Position numbers and translations under genes: made by a program. Under the pieces are notes generated by a model. The model saw only the letters and a list, made by a program, of their open reading frames with translations. It was not told where the DNA came from and made no database searches. Shown one piece after another: positions 51,061-64,000 of a stretch of 64,000 nucleotides of DNA; the stretch's first letter is position 1, and the number at the start of each line of letters is the position of its first letter. The stretch is from Calliopsis andreniformis (taxonomy: Eukaryota > Arthropoda > Insecta > Hymenoptera > Andrenidae): the NCBI RefSeq assembly GCF_051401765.1, contig NW_027480423.1, forward strand, positions 3,658,001 to 3,722,000, read 5' to 3'.

Positions 51061-51699
51061 GAAGCATAAAAGGCAATAAAAATATAACAGCTTTTCCATC
51101 ATATAACAGCAATAATTGCAACCAGTTTGAAAGTGATGGTCATTTCTACGTTCCGGGCAACCTAGGCTTCTCCCTAGGGCGCTGCTCCAACAGATTGAAT
51201 TGTTAGGGCCTTAGAAGTCAACGCCCGAAGCATAAAATACAAAATAAATAGAACAGTTTTTCCACCGTATAAAACTAATAATTGCAACCAGTGTGAATGT
51301 AATGGGCATTTCTACGTTCCGGGCAACCTAGGCTTCACTCTAGGGCGTTGCTCCACCACATCGAATAGCTACGGCCTTAGAAGTCAACGCCAGAAGCATA
51401 AAATACAGTATAAATACAACAGATTTTCCATTGTATAGCATGACTAATTGCAACCAGTGCGAAAGTAAAGACAATTTCGACGTTTCGGGCATCCTAGACT
51501 TAACTCTATGGCATTACTCCACCAGATCGAGTAGTTAGGACCTAAGAAGTCAACGCCAGAAGCATAAAATGCAATATTAATACAACAGTTTTTCCATTGT
51601 ATATAACGAATAATTGCTACCAGTGTGAAAGTTATGGACATTTCTACGTTCCGGCAACCTAGGCTTCACCCTAGGGCGTTGTTCCACCAGATCGAATAG

Positions 51700-54529
51700 T
51701 TAGGGCCTAAGAAGTCAACGCCAGAAGCATAAAATACGATATAGATACACCAGCTTTTCCGTCGTATAAAACGAATAATTGCAACCAGTGTGAAAGTTAT
51801 GGTCATTTCTACGTTCCGGGCAACCTAGGCTTCACTCTGGGGCGTTGCTCCACCAGATCGAATAGATAGAGCCTTAGAAGTCAACGCCACAAGCATAAAA
51901 TACAATAAAGATGCAACAGCTTATCCATCGTATAACAGGAATAATTGCAACCAGTGTGAAGGTAATGGTGTGTCCTACGTTCCGAGCCAGCTTGGCTACA
52001 CCCTAGGGTGTTGCTAAACCAGATCGAATAGTTAGGGCCTTAGAAGTCAATGCCCGAAGCATAAAATACAAAATAAATAGAACAGTTTTTCCATTGTATA
52101 AAACGAATAATAGTAACCAGTGTGAAAATTATGGTCATTTCTACGTTCCGGGCAACCAAGGCCTCACTCTAGGGCGTTGCACCACCAGATCGAATAGTTA
52201 GGGCCTTAGAAGTCAACGCCCGAAGTATAAACTACAAAATAAATAGAACAGTTTTTCCATTGTAAAAACGAATAATTGCTACCATTGTGAAAGATATGGT
52301 CATTTCTACGTGCCGGGCAATCTAGGCTTCACTCTATGGCGTTGTTCCACCAGATCGCATAGCTAGGGACTTAGAATTCAACGCCATAAGAATAAAATAC
52401 AGTATAAGTACAACAGTTTTTCCATCGTATAAAATGAATAATTGGAAACATTGTGAAAGTAATGGTCATTTATACGTTCCAGGCAACCTAGGCGTCTCTC
52501 TAGGGCGTTACTCCACCACATCTAATAGCTACGGCCTTAGAAGTCAACGCTAGAAGCATAAAATACAATAAAAATGCAACAGTTTTTCCATCGTATAGCA
52601 TGAATAATTGCAACGGGTGTGAATGTTATGGTCATTTCTACGTTCCGGGCAACCTAGGCTTGACTGTAGGGTGTTGCTCCACCATATCGAATAGGTATGG
52701 CCAAAGAAGTCAACGCCCGAAGCATAAAATACAAAATAAATAGAACAGCTTTTCTATTGTATAAAACGAGTAATTGCTACCAGTGTGAAAGTTATGTTCA
52801 TTTCTACGTTCCGGGCAACCTAGGCTTCACTCTAGGGCGTTGCTCCACCAGATCGAATAGTTAGAGCCTTGGAAGTCAACGCCCGAAGCATAAAATACAA
52901 AATAAATAGAACAGTTTTTCCATTGTATTAAACGAATAATTGCAACCAGTGTGAAAGTAATGGGCATTTCTAGGTTCCGGGCAACTTAGGCTTCACTCTA
53001 GGGCGTTGCTCCACCACATCGAATAGCTACGGCCTTAGAAGTCAGCGCCAGAAGCATAAAATACAAAATAAATACATCAGTTTTTCCATCGTATAAAAGG
53101 ATTAATTACATCCAATTTGAAAGTGATGATCATTTCTACGTTCCGGGCAACCTAGGCTTCACTCTAGGGCGTTGCTCCACCAGATCGAACACTTAGGGCC
53201 TAAGAAGGCACCGCCAGAAGCATAAAATACAGTATAAATATTACAGTTTTTCCATCGTATAAGACGAATAATAGCAACCTGTATGAAAGTGGTGGTCATT
53301 TCTACTTTCCGGGCAACCTAGGCTACACCCTAGGGCGTTGCTACAACAGATTTCATAGTTAGCGCCTTAGAAGTCAATGCCCGAAGCATAAAATGCAATA
53401 AAAATACAACAGTCCTTCCATCATATAACTGGAATAATTGCAACCAGTTTGAAAGTGATGGTCATTTCTACGTTCCGGGCAACCTCGGCATCACTCTAGG
53501 GCGTTGCTCCACCAGATCTAATAGTTAGTGCCTCAGAAGGCAACGCCAGAAGCATAAAATACAATATCAATACAACAGTTTTTCCATCGTAGAAAACGAA
53601 TAATTGCTACCGATGTGAAAGTTATGATCATTTCTACGTTCCGGGCAACCTAGGCTTCACCCTAGGGCGTTGTTCCACCAGATGGAATAGTTAGGGCCTT
53701 AGAAGTCAACGCTCGAAGCATAAAATACAACAAAGATGCAACAGTTTTTCCATCGTATAAAACGAATAATAGCAACCAGTGTGAAAGTTCTGGACATTTC
53801 TACGTTCCGGGAAACCTAGGCTTCACCCTAGGGCGTTGCTCCAACAGATTGAATAGTTAGGGCCTTAGAAGTCAACGCCCGAAGCATAAAATACAAAATA
53901 AATAGAACAGTTTTTCCATCGTATAAAACGAATAATTGCTACCGGCGTGAAAGTTATGGTCATTTCTACGTTCGGGGAAACCCAGGCTTCACCCTAGGGC
54001 GTTGCTACAACAGATTGAATAGTTAGGGCCTTATAAGTCAATGCCAGAAGCATAAAATGCAATAAAAATACAACAGCTTTTCCATCATATAACAGCAATA
54101 ATTGCAACAAGTTTGAAAGTGATGGTCATTTCTACGTTCCGGGAAACCTAGGCTTCACCCTAGGGCGTTGCTCCAACAGATTGAATAGTTAGTGCCCTAG
54201 AAGTTAGCGCCACAAGCATAAAATACAATATAAATACAACAGTTTTTCCATCGTATAAAACGAATAACTGCAACCAGTGTGAAGGTAATGGTATGTCCTA
54301 CGTTCCGAGCCAGCTTGGCTACACCCTAGGGTGTTGCTAAACCAGATCGAATAGTTAGGGCCTTAGAAGTCAATGCCCGAAGCATAAAATACAAAATAAA
54401 TAGAACAGTTTTTCCATTGTATAAAACGAATAATAGTAACCAGTGTGAAAATTATGGTCATTTCTACGTTCCGGGCAACCTAGGCCTCACTCTAGGGCGT
54501 TGCACCACCAGATCGAATAGTTAGGGCCT
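51700..54529 (+). repeat. Thirty-five-monomer-offset duplication, copy 1 (about 2.83 kb)
   Basis: Matches 57508-60337 at 5,808 bp (35 x 166 minus 2). The two missing bases are explained by CATTGTAAAAACG (52260) lacking a TA, a deletion shared with the partner at 58068. Other shared private marks are CTACGTTCGGGG (53967/59775), TAGGTTCCGGG and CCGTATAAG/CGTATAAGACG. The right edge is at GGGCC followed by TTAG here and TAAG in the partner. Confidence 0.88.
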
Positions 54530-57507
54530 TAGAAGTCAACGCCCGAAGCATAAACTACAACATAAATAGAACAGTTTTTCCATTGTATAGAACGAATAAT
54601 TGCTACCATTGTGAAAGTTATGGTCATTTCTACGTGCCGGGCAACCTTGGTTTCACTCTATGGCGTTGCTCCACCAGATCGCATAGCTAGGGACTTAGAA
54701 TTCAACGCCATAAGAATAAAATACAGTATAAGTACAACAGTTTTTCCATCGTATAAAATGAATAATTGGAAACATTGTGAAAGTAATGGTCATTTCTACG
54801 TTCCAGGCAACCTAGGCGTCACTCTAGGGCGTTACTCCACCACATCTAATAGCTACGGCCTTAGAAGTCAACGCTAGAAGCATAAAATACAATAAAAATG
54901 CAACAGTTTTTCCATCGTATAGCATGAATAATTGCAACGGGTGTGAATGTTATGGTCATTTCTACGTTCCGGGCAACCTAGGCTTCACTCTAGGGCGTTG
55001 CTCCACCAGATCGAATAGTTAGGGCCTTAGAAGTCAACGCCCGAAGCATAAAATACATAATAAATACAACAGTTTTTCCATCGTACAAAACGAATTATTG
55101 CAACCAGTGTGAAAATAATGTTCATTTCTACTTTCCGGGCACCCTAGGCTTCACTCTATGGCGCTGCTCCACCAGATCGAATAGTTAAGGCCTAAGAAGT
55201 CAACGCCAGAAGCACCAAATACAAAATAAATACAACAGACTTACCATCGTATAAAACGAATAATTGCTACCGATGTGAATGTTATGGTCATTTCTAAGTT
55301 CCTGGCTACCTAGGCTTCACCCAAGGGCGTTGCTCCAACAGATTGAATAGTTAGGGCCTCAGAAGTCAACGCCTGAAGCATAAAGTACAATAAAAATACA
55401 ACAGCCTTTCCATCCTATAACAGGAATAATTGCAACCCATGTGAAAGTTATGGTCATTTGTACGTTCCAGGCAACCTAGGCTTCACTATAGGGCGTTGTT
55501 CCACCAGATCGAATTGTTAGGGCCTAAGAAGTCAATGCCAGAAGCATAAGATACAATATAAATATAACAGTCTTTCCATCGTATAGAACGAATAATAGCA
55601 TCCAGTGTGAAAGTTATGGTCATTTCTACGTTCCGGGCAACCTAGGCTTCACTCTAGGGCGTTGCTCCACCAGATCAAACAGTTAGGGCCTTAGAAGTCA
55701 ACGCCCGAAGCATAAAACACAAAATAAATAGAACAGTTTTTCCATCGTATAAAACGAATAATAGCAACCAGTGTGAAAGTTCTGGTCATTTCTACGTTCC
55801 GGGCAACCTAGGCTTCACTATAGGGCGTTGCTCCACCAGATCGAATAGTTAGGGCCTAAGAAGTCAACGCCCGAAGCATAAAATACAATAAATATACAAG
55901 AGTTTTTCCATCGTATAACAGGAATAATTGCAACCAGTGTGAAAGTGATGGTCATTTCTACGTTCCGGGCAACCTAGGCTTCACTCTAGGGCGTTGCTCC
56001 ACCACATCGAATAGCTACGGCCTTAGAAGTCAACGCCAGAAGCATAAAATACAGTATAAATACAACAGTTTTTCCATTGTATAGCATGACTAATTGCAAC
56101 CAGTGCGAAAGTAAAGATAATTTCGACGTTTCGGGCATCCTAGACTTAACTCTATGGCATTACTCCACCAGATCGAGTAGTTAGGACCTAAGAAGTAAAC
56201 GCCAGAAGCATAAAATGCAATATTAATACAACAGTTTTTCCATCGTATAAAACGAATAATTGCTGCCGGTGTGAAAGTTATGGTCATTTCTACGTTCCGG
56301 GCAAACTAGGCTTCACTGTAGGGCGTTGCTCCACCAGATCAAATAGGTAGGGCCATGGAAGTCAACGCCCGAAGCATAAAATACAAAATAAGTAGAACAG
56401 TTTTTCCATTGTATATAACGAATAATTGCTACCAGTGTGAAAGTTATGGACATTTCTACGTTCCGGCAACATAGGCTTCACCCTAGGGCGTTGTTCCACC
56501 AGATCGAATAGTTAGGGCCTAAGAAGTCAACGCCAGAAGCATAAAATACGATATAAATACCACAGCTTTTCCGTCGTATAAAACGAATAATTGCAACCAG
56601 TGTGAAAGTTATGGTCATTTCTACGTTCCGGGCAACCTAGGCTTCACTCTGGGGCGTTGCTCCACCAGATCGAATAGATAGAGCCTTAGAAGTCAACGCC
56701 ACAAGCATAAAATACAATAAAGATGCAACAGCTTATCCATCGTCTAACAGGAATAATTGCAACCAGTGTGAAGGTAATGGTGTGTCCTACGTTCCGTGCC
56801 AGCTTGGCTACACCCTAGGGTGTTGCTAAACCAGATCGAATAGTTAGGGCCTTAGAAGTCAACGCCCGAAGCATAAAATACAAAATAAATTGAACAGTTT
56901 TTCCATTGTATAAAACGAACAATTGCTACCAGTGTGAAAGTTATGTTCATTTATACGTTTCTGACAACCTAGGCTTCACTGTAGGGTGTTGCTCCACCAA
57001 ATCGAATAGGTAGGGCCATAGAAGTCAACGCCAGACGCATAAAATACAATATAAATATAACAGATTTTCCATCGTATAAAACGAATAATAGCAACCAGTG
57101 TGAAACTTCTGGTCATTTCTACGTTCCGGGCAACCTAGGCTTCACTCTAGGGCGTTGCTCAACCAGACCGAATAGCTAGGGCCTTAGAAGTCAACGCCCT
57201 AAGCATAAAATACAAAATAAATAGAACAGATTTTCCATCGTATAAAACGAATAATTGCAACAAGTATGAAAGTTGTGGTTATTTCTACTTTCCGGGCAAC
57301 CTAGGCTTCACCCTAGGGCGTTGTTCGGACAGATTGAATAGTTAGGGCCTTAGAAGTCAAGGCCCGAAGCATAAAATACAAAATAAATAGAACAGTTTTT
57401 CCATCGTATAAAACGATTAATTGCTGCCGGCGTGAAAGTTATGGTCATTTCTACTTTCCGGGAAACCTAGGCTTCACCCTAGGGCGTTGCTCCAACAGAT
57501 TGAATAG

Positions 57508-60337
57508 TTAGGGCCTAAGAAGTCAACGCCAGAAGCATAAAATACGATATAGATACCACAGCTTTTCCGTCGTATAAAACGAATAATTGCAACCAGTGTG
57601 AAAGTTATGGTCATTTCTACGTTCCGGGCAACCTAGGCTTCACTCTGGGGCGTTGCTCCACCAGATCGAATAGATAGAGCCTTAGAAGTCAACGCCACAA
57701 GCATAAAATGCAATAAAGATGCAACAGCTTATCCATCGTATAACAGGAATAATTGCAACCAGTGTGAAGGTAATGGTGTGTCCTACGTTCCGAGCCAGCT
57801 TGGCGACACCCTAGGGTGTTGCTAAACCAGATCGAATAGTTAGGGCCTTAGAAGTCAATGCCCGAAGCATAAAATACAAAATAAATAGAACAGTTTTTCC
57901 ATTGTATAAAACGAATAATAGTAACCAGTGTGAAAATTATGGTCATTTCTACGTTCCGGGCAACCAAGGCCTCACTCTAGGGCGTTGCACCACCAGATCG
58001 AATAGTTAGGGCCTTAGAAGTCAACGCCCGAAGTATAAACTACAAAATAAATAGAACAGTTTTTCCATTGTAAAAACGAATAATTGCTACCATTGTGAAA
58101 GATATGGTCATTTCTACGTGCCGGGCAACCTAGGCTTCACTCTATGGCGTTGCTCCACCAGATCGCATAGCTAGGGACTTAGAATTCAACGCCATAAGAA
58201 TAAAATACAGTATAAGTACAACAGTTTTTCCATCGTATAAAATGAATAATTGGAAACATTGTGAAAGTAATGGTCATTTATACGTTCCAGGCAACCTAGG
58301 CGTCTCTCTAGGGCGTTACTCCACCACATCTAATAGCTACGGCCTTAGAAGTCAACGCTACAAGCATAAAATACAATAAAAATGCAACAGTTTTTCCATC
58401 GTATAGCATGAATAATTGCAACGGGTGTGAATGTTATGGTCATTTCTACGTTCCGGGCAACCTAGGCTTGACTGTAGGGTGTTGCTCCACCATATCGAAT
58501 AGGTATGGCCAAAGAAGTCAACGCCCGAAGCATAAAATACAAAATAAATAGAACAGCTTTTCTATTGTATAAAACGAGTAATTGCTACCAGTGTGAAAGT
58601 TATGTTCATTTCTACGTTCCGGGCAACCTAGGCTTCACTCTAGGGCGTTGCTCCACGAGATCGAATAGTTAGAGCCTTGGAAGTCAACGCCCGAAGCATA
58701 AAATACAAAATAAATAGAACAGTTTTTCCATTGTATTAAACGAATAATTGCAACCAGTGTGAAAGTAATGGGCATTTCTAGGTTCCGGGCAACTTAGGCT
58801 TCACTCTAGGGCGTTGCTCCACCACTTCGAATAGCTACGGCCTTAGAAGTCAGCGCCAGAAGCATAAAATACAAAATAAATACATCAGTTTTTCCATCGT
58901 ATAAAAGGATTAATTACATCCAATTTGAAAGTGATGATCATTTCTACGTTCCGGGCAACCTAGGCTTCACTCTAGGGCGTTGCTCCACCAGATCGAACAC
59001 TTAGGGCCTAAGAAGGCACCGCCAGAAGCATAAAATACAATATAAATATTACAGTTTTTCCATCGTATAAGACGAATAATAGCAACCTGTATGAAAGTGG
59101 TGGTCATTTCTACTTTCCGGGCAACCTAGGCTACACCCTAGGGCGTTGCTACAACAGATTTCATAGTTAGCGCCTTAGAAGTCAATGCCCGAAGCATAAA
59201 ATGCAATAAAAATACAACAGTCCTTCCATCATATAACCGGAATAATTGCAACCAGTTTGAAAGTGATGGTCATTTCTACGTTCCGGGCAACCTCGGCATC
59301 ACTCTAGGGCGTTGCTCCACCAGATCTAATAGTTAGTGCCTCAGAAGGCAACGCCAGAAGCATAAAATACAATATCAATACAACAGTTTTTCCATCGTAG
59401 AAAACGAATAATTGCTACCGATGTGAAAGTTATGATCATTTCTACGTTCCGGGCAACCTAGGCTTCACCCTAGGGCGTTGTTCCACCAGATGGAATAGTT
59501 AGGGCCTTAGAAGTCAACGCTCGAAGCATAAAATACAACAAAGATGCAACAGTTTTTCCATCGTATAAAACGAATAATAGCAACCAGTGTGAAAGTTCTG
59601 GACATTTCTACGTTCCGGGAAACCTAGGCTTCACCCTAGGGCGTTGCTCCAACAGATTGAATAGTTAGGGCCTTAGAAGTCAACGCCCGAAGCATAAAAT
59701 ACAAAATAAATAGAACAGTTTTTCCATCGTATAAAACGAATAATTGCTACCGGCGTGAAAGTTATGGTCATTTCTACGTTCGGGGAAACCCAGGCTTCAC
59801 CCTAGGGCGTTGCTACAACAGATTGAATAGTTAGGGCCTTATAAGTCAATGCCAGAAGCATAAAATGCAATAAAAATACAACAGCTTTTCCATCATATAA
59901 CAGCAATAATTGCAACCAGTTTGAAAGTGATGGTCATTTCTACGTTCCGGGAAACCTAGGCTTCACCCTAGGGCGTTGCTCCAATAGATTGAATAGTTAG
60001 TGCCCTAGAAGTTAGCGCCACAAGCATAAAATACAATATAAATACAACAGTTTTTCCATCGTATAAAACGAATAACTGCAACCAGTGTGAAGGTAATGGT
60101 ATGTCCTACGTTCCGAGCCAGCTTGGCTACACCCTAGGGTGTTGCTAAACCAGATCGAATAGTTAGGGCCTTAGAAGTCAATGCCCGAAGCATAAAATAC
60201 AAAATAAATAGAACAGTTTTTCCATTGTATAAAACGAATAATAGTAACCAGTGTGAAAATTATGGTCATTTCTACGTTCCGGGCAACCTAGGCCTCACTC
60301 TAGGGCGTTGCACCACCAGATCGAATAGTTAGGGCCT
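57508..60337 (+). repeat. Thirty-five-monomer-offset duplication, copy 2 (about 2.83 kb)
   Basis: Partner of 51700-54529. At its right edge (60337) it switches to sequence matching about 55527 onward (GTCAATGCCAGAAGCATAAG) at an offset near 4,811 bp, so the junction is a template jump within the shared GTTAGGGCC. Confidence 0.88.
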
Positions 60338-63300
60338 AAGAAGTCAATGCCAGAAGCATAAGATACAATATAAATATAACAGTCTTTCCATCGTATAGAA
60401 CGAATAATAGCATCCAGTGTGAAAGTTATGGTCATTTCTACGTTCCGGGCAACCTAGGCTTCACTCTAGGGCGTTGCTCCACCAGATCAAACAGTTAGGG
60501 CCTTAGAAGTCAACGCCCGAAGCATAAAACACAATAAATATACAAGAGTTTTTCCATCGTATAACAGGAATAATTGCAACCAGTGTGAAAGTGATGGTCA
60601 TTTCTACGTTCTGGGCAACCTAGGCTTCACTCTAGGGCGTCGTTCCACCAGATCGAATAGTTAGGGCCTAAGAAGTCAACGACAGAAGCATAAAATACAT
60701 TAAATATACAAGAGCTTTTCCATCGTATAACAGGAATAATTGCAACCAGTGTGAAAGTGATGGTCATTTGTACGTTCCAGGCAACCTAGGCTTCACTCTA
60801 GGGCGTTGTTCCACCAGATCGAATTGTTAAGGCCTAAGAAGTCAACGCCAGGAGCATGAGATACAATATAAATATAACAGTTTTTCCATCGTATAGAACG
60901 AATAATAGCAACCAGTGTGAAAGTTATGGTCATTTCTACATTCGGGGCAACCTAGGCTTCACTCTAGGGCGTTGCTCCAACAGATCCAACAGTTAGGGCC
61001 TTAGAAGTCAACGCCCGAAGCACAAAATACAAAATAAATAGAACAGTCTTTCCATTGTATAAAACGAATAATTGCTACCAGTGTAAAAGGTATGGTCATT
61101 TCTACGTTCCGGGCAACCTAGGCTTCACCCTAGGACGTTGTTCCACCAGATCGAATAGTTAGGTCCTAAGAAGTGAACGCCAGAAGCATAAAATACAATA
61201 TAAATACAACAGTTTTCCCATCATATAAAACGAGTAATTGCAACCAGTATGAAAGTTGTGGTCATTTCTACTTTCCGGGCAACATAGGCTACAGCCTAGG
61301 GCGTTGCTACAACAGATTGAATAGTTAGGGCCTTAGAAGTCAATGCCCGAAGCATAAAATGCAATAAAAATACAACAGTCTTTCCATCATATAACCGGAA
61401 TAATTGCAACCAGTTTGAAAGTGATGGTCATTTCTACGTTCCGGGCAACTTCGGCTTCACTGTAGGGCGTTGCACCACCAGATCGAATAGTTAGGGCCTT
61501 AGAAGTCAACGCCCGAAGCATAAAATACAAAATAAATAGAACAGCTTTTCCATTGTATAAAACGAATAATTGCTACCAGTGTGAAAGTTATGTTCATTTC
61601 TACGTTTCTGACAACCTAGGCTTCACCGTAGGGTGTTGCTCCACCAAATCGAATAGGTAGGGCCATGGAAGTCAACGCCCGAAGCATAAAATACAATAAA
61701 TATACAAGAGTTTTTCAATCGTATAACAGGAATAATTGCAACCAGTGTGAAAGTGATGGTCATTTCTACGTTCTGGGCAACCTAGGCTTCACTCTAGGGC
61801 GTCGTTCCACCAGATCGAATAGTTAGGGCCTAAGAAGTCAACGACAGAAGCATAAAATACATTAAATATACAAGAGCTTTTCCATCGTATAACAGGAATA
61901 ATTGCAACCAGTGTGAAAGTGATGGTCATTTCTACGTTCCGGGCAACCTAGGCGTCAGTCTAGGGCGTTACTCCACCACATCTAATAGCTACGCCCTTAG
62001 CAGTCAACGCTAGAAGCATAAATTAGATTAAAAATGCAACAGTATTTGCAACGTATAGCATGAATAATTGCAACCGGTGTGAATGTTATGGTCATTTCTA
62101 CGTTCCGGGCAACCTAGGCTTGACTGTAGGGTGTTGCTCCACCAGATCGAATAGGTCGGGCCATAGAAGTCAACGACCGCAGCATAAAATACAAAATAAA
62201 TAGAACAGTTTTTCCATTGTATAAAACGAATAATTGCTACCAGTGTGAAAGTTATGTTCATTTCAACGTTCCGGGCAACCTAGGCTTGACTGTAGGGCGT
62301 TGCTCCACCATATCGAATAGGTAGGGCCATAGAAGTCAACGCCAGAAGCATAAAGTACAATATAAATATAACAGTTTCTCCATCGTATAAAACGAATAAT
62401 AGCGGCCAATGTGAAAGTTATGGTCATTTCTACGTTCCGGGCAACCTAGGCTACACCCTAGGGCGTTGCTCCAACAGATTGAATAGTTAAGGCCTTAGAA
62501 GTCAATGCCCGAAGCACAAAATTCAATAAAAATACAACAGTTTTTCCACCATATAACAGGAATAATTGCAACCAGTTTGAAAGTGATGGTCATTTCTACA
62601 TTCCGGGCAACCTAGGCTACACCCTAGGGCGTTGCTCCAACAGATTGAATAGTTAGGGCCTCAGAAGTCAACGCCTGAAGCATAAAGTACAATAAAAATA
62701 CAACAGCCTTTCCATCCTATAACAGGAATAATTGCAACCCATGTGAAAGTTATGGTCATTTGTACGTTCCAGGCAACCTAGGCTTCACTCTAGGGCGTTG
62801 TTCCACCAGATCGAATTGTTAGGGCCTAAGAAGTCAATGTCAGAAGCATAAAATACAATATAAATACAACAGTTTTTCCATCATATAAAACGAGTAATTG
62901 CAATCAGTATGAAAGTTGTGGTCATTTCTACCTTCCGGACAACCTAGGCTACACCCTACGGCGTTGCTCCAACAGATTGAACAGTTAGGGCCTTATAAGT
63001 CAACGCCAGAAGCATAAAATACAATATAAATACAACAGTTCTTCCATCATATAAAACGAATAATTGCAACCAGTATGAAACTTATGGTCATTTCTACGTT
63101 CCGGGCAACCTAGGCTTCACTCTATGGCGTTCTTCCACCACATCGAATGTCTACGGCCTCAGAAGTCGATGCCTGATGCATAAAATACAATTAAAATAGA
63201 ACAGTCTTTCATCCTATAACAGAAATAATTGCAACCCGTGTGAAACTGATGGTCATTTGTACGTTCCAGGCAACCTAGGCTTCACTCTAGGGCGTTGTTC

Positions 63301-64000
63301 CACCAGGTCGAATTGTTAGGGCCTAAGAAGTCAACGCCAGAAGCATAAGATACAATATAAATATAACAGTTTTTCCATCGTATAAAACGAATAATTTCAA
63401 CCAGTATGAATGTTATGGTCATTTTTACATTCCGAGCAGCCTAGGCTTCACTCTAGTGCGTTGATACACCAGATAGAATAGTCAGGGCCTTAGAAGTCAA
63501 CGCCAGAAGCATAAAATTCAATAAAGATGCAACAGTTTTTCCGTCGTATAACAGGAGTCACTGCAAACAGTGTGAAAGTACTGGTCATTTCTACGTTCCG
63601 GGTAACCTAGGCTTCACTCTAGGGCGTTGTTCTACCAGATCGAACAGTTAGGGCCAAAGAAGACAACGCCAGAAGCATAAAGTACAATATAAATATAACA
63701 GTTTCTCCATCGTATAAAACGAATAATAGCGACCAGTGTGAAAGTTATGGTCATTTCTTCGTCCGGGGCAAACTAGGCTACACCCTAGGGCGTTGCTCCA
63801 ACAGATTGAATAGTTAGGGCCTTAGAAGTCAATGCCCGAAGCGCAAAATGCAATAAAAATACAAAAGTTTTTCCATCATATAACAGGAATAATTGCAACC
63901 AGTTTGAAAGTGATGGTCATTTCTACGTTCCGGGCAACCTCGGCTTCACTCTAGGGCGTTGCTCCACCAGATCGAATAGTTAGGGCCTAAGAAGTGGACG
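60337..64000 (+). repeat. Right-hand mosaic tail of the window
   Basis: Monomers of mixed type continue to the window end without leaving the satellite. A local 7-monomer repeat is visible: CATTAAATATACAAGAGC at 60699 and 61861 (1,162 bp, 7 x 166). A one-base loss occurs near 63210 (AGTCTTTCATCC). The array evidently continues beyond 64000. Confidence 0.8.

Larger units (their letters stand above)
1..64000 (+). repeat. 166-bp satellite DNA array, about 385 head-to-tail monomers
   Basis: The landmark GGTCATTTCTACGTTCC, or a close variant, recurs every 166 bp: at 13, 179, 345, 511, 677, 843, 1009 and so on, up to 63915. All copies are in the same orientation and no inverted block was seen. No stretch of even 100 bases falls outside the repeat. 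A hand consensus is 166 nt with about 68 G+C (41%). Since 166 leaves remainder 1 on division by 3, each monomer moves to the next reading frame, which works against long ORFs. The monomer length and HOR layering resemble centromeric satellites of plants and animals; that role is inference. The species and satellite name are not recognised. Confidence 0.99.
40136..64000 (+). repeat. Divergent mosaic domain with private monomer subfamilies
   Basis: From about 40.1 kb the array mixes many monomer types. Two markers are frequent here: GTATGTCCTACG with CCAGCTTGGC, and GGCATCCTAGACTTAAC. Repeat distances include 3,818 (23 monomers, 41548 to 45366 and 47626 to 51444), 3,153, 2,490, 4,646 (51444 to 56090) and 5,808 bp. 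One- and two-base indels are commoner than in the first 30 kb. It holds no non-satellite sequence. Confidence 0.85.

Noticed and set aside
1..64000. CRISPR array or bacterial repeat system
   Set aside because: Whole 166-bp units repeat with no unique spacers between short repeats, and no cas genes are present. The pattern is that of eukaryotic satellite DNA.

Overview
The whole window is one uninterrupted, head-to-tail array of a single 166-bp satellite monomer, about 385 copies, all in the same orientation. I find no protein-coding gene, RNA gene, transposable element, CRISPR array or unique sequence. This points to a eukaryotic chromosome, in a centromeric, pericentromeric or other heterochromatic satellite block. 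A monomer near nucleosome length with layered higher-order repeats (HORs) is typical of centromeric satellites, but centromere function cannot be read from sequence alone. I do not recognise the monomer as human alpha satellite, Arabidopsis CEN180, rice CentO or maize CentC, and I cannot name the species.

Monomer. Position 1 is set here at the first G of GGTCATTTCTACG. A hand-built consensus is 166 nt and about 41% GC. It has two halves: positions 1-90 are about 53% GC and positions 91-166 about 26% GC. The GC half carries paired CCTAGG palindromes (24-29 and 36-41) and a TTAGG-G-CCTAA dyad (66-76). The AT half looks like a degenerate internal duplication (93-120 against 130-155).

Layout. 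(1) 1-8478: a 14-monomer HOR (2,324 bp) in two nearly identical tandem copies, then a rearranged 15-monomer copy (2,490 bp) and an 8-monomer partial copy. (2) 8479-19200: a mosaic with a 28-monomer (4,648 bp) repeat distance, then shuffled monomer types of the first HOR. (3) 19200-29860: a second, different family that also repeats at 4,648 bp and is interrupted by an in-register 8-monomer block from another family. (4) 29860-34180: the least regular part, with a 10-monomer duplication, a short tetrameric HOR and the first indels. (5) 34180-40135: three copies of a 1.3-1.5 kb block at 16- and 8-monomer offsets. (6) 40135-64000: a more divergent mosaic with two private monomer subfamilies and several 1.5-2.8 kb segmental duplications.

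Monomer length is almost invariant. The first 180 monomers (to about 29.9 kb) show no net shift from 166-bp register. All net drift (-8 bp by the window end) comes after 29.9 kb, from 1-2 bp indels, several of which are shared between HOR copies. The picture is of repeated in-register unequal exchange, conversion or block duplication. The longest open frames (60-103 codons) are chance openings in the satellite. Offsets and breakpoints were found by eye from landmark substitutions; percent identities were not computed.
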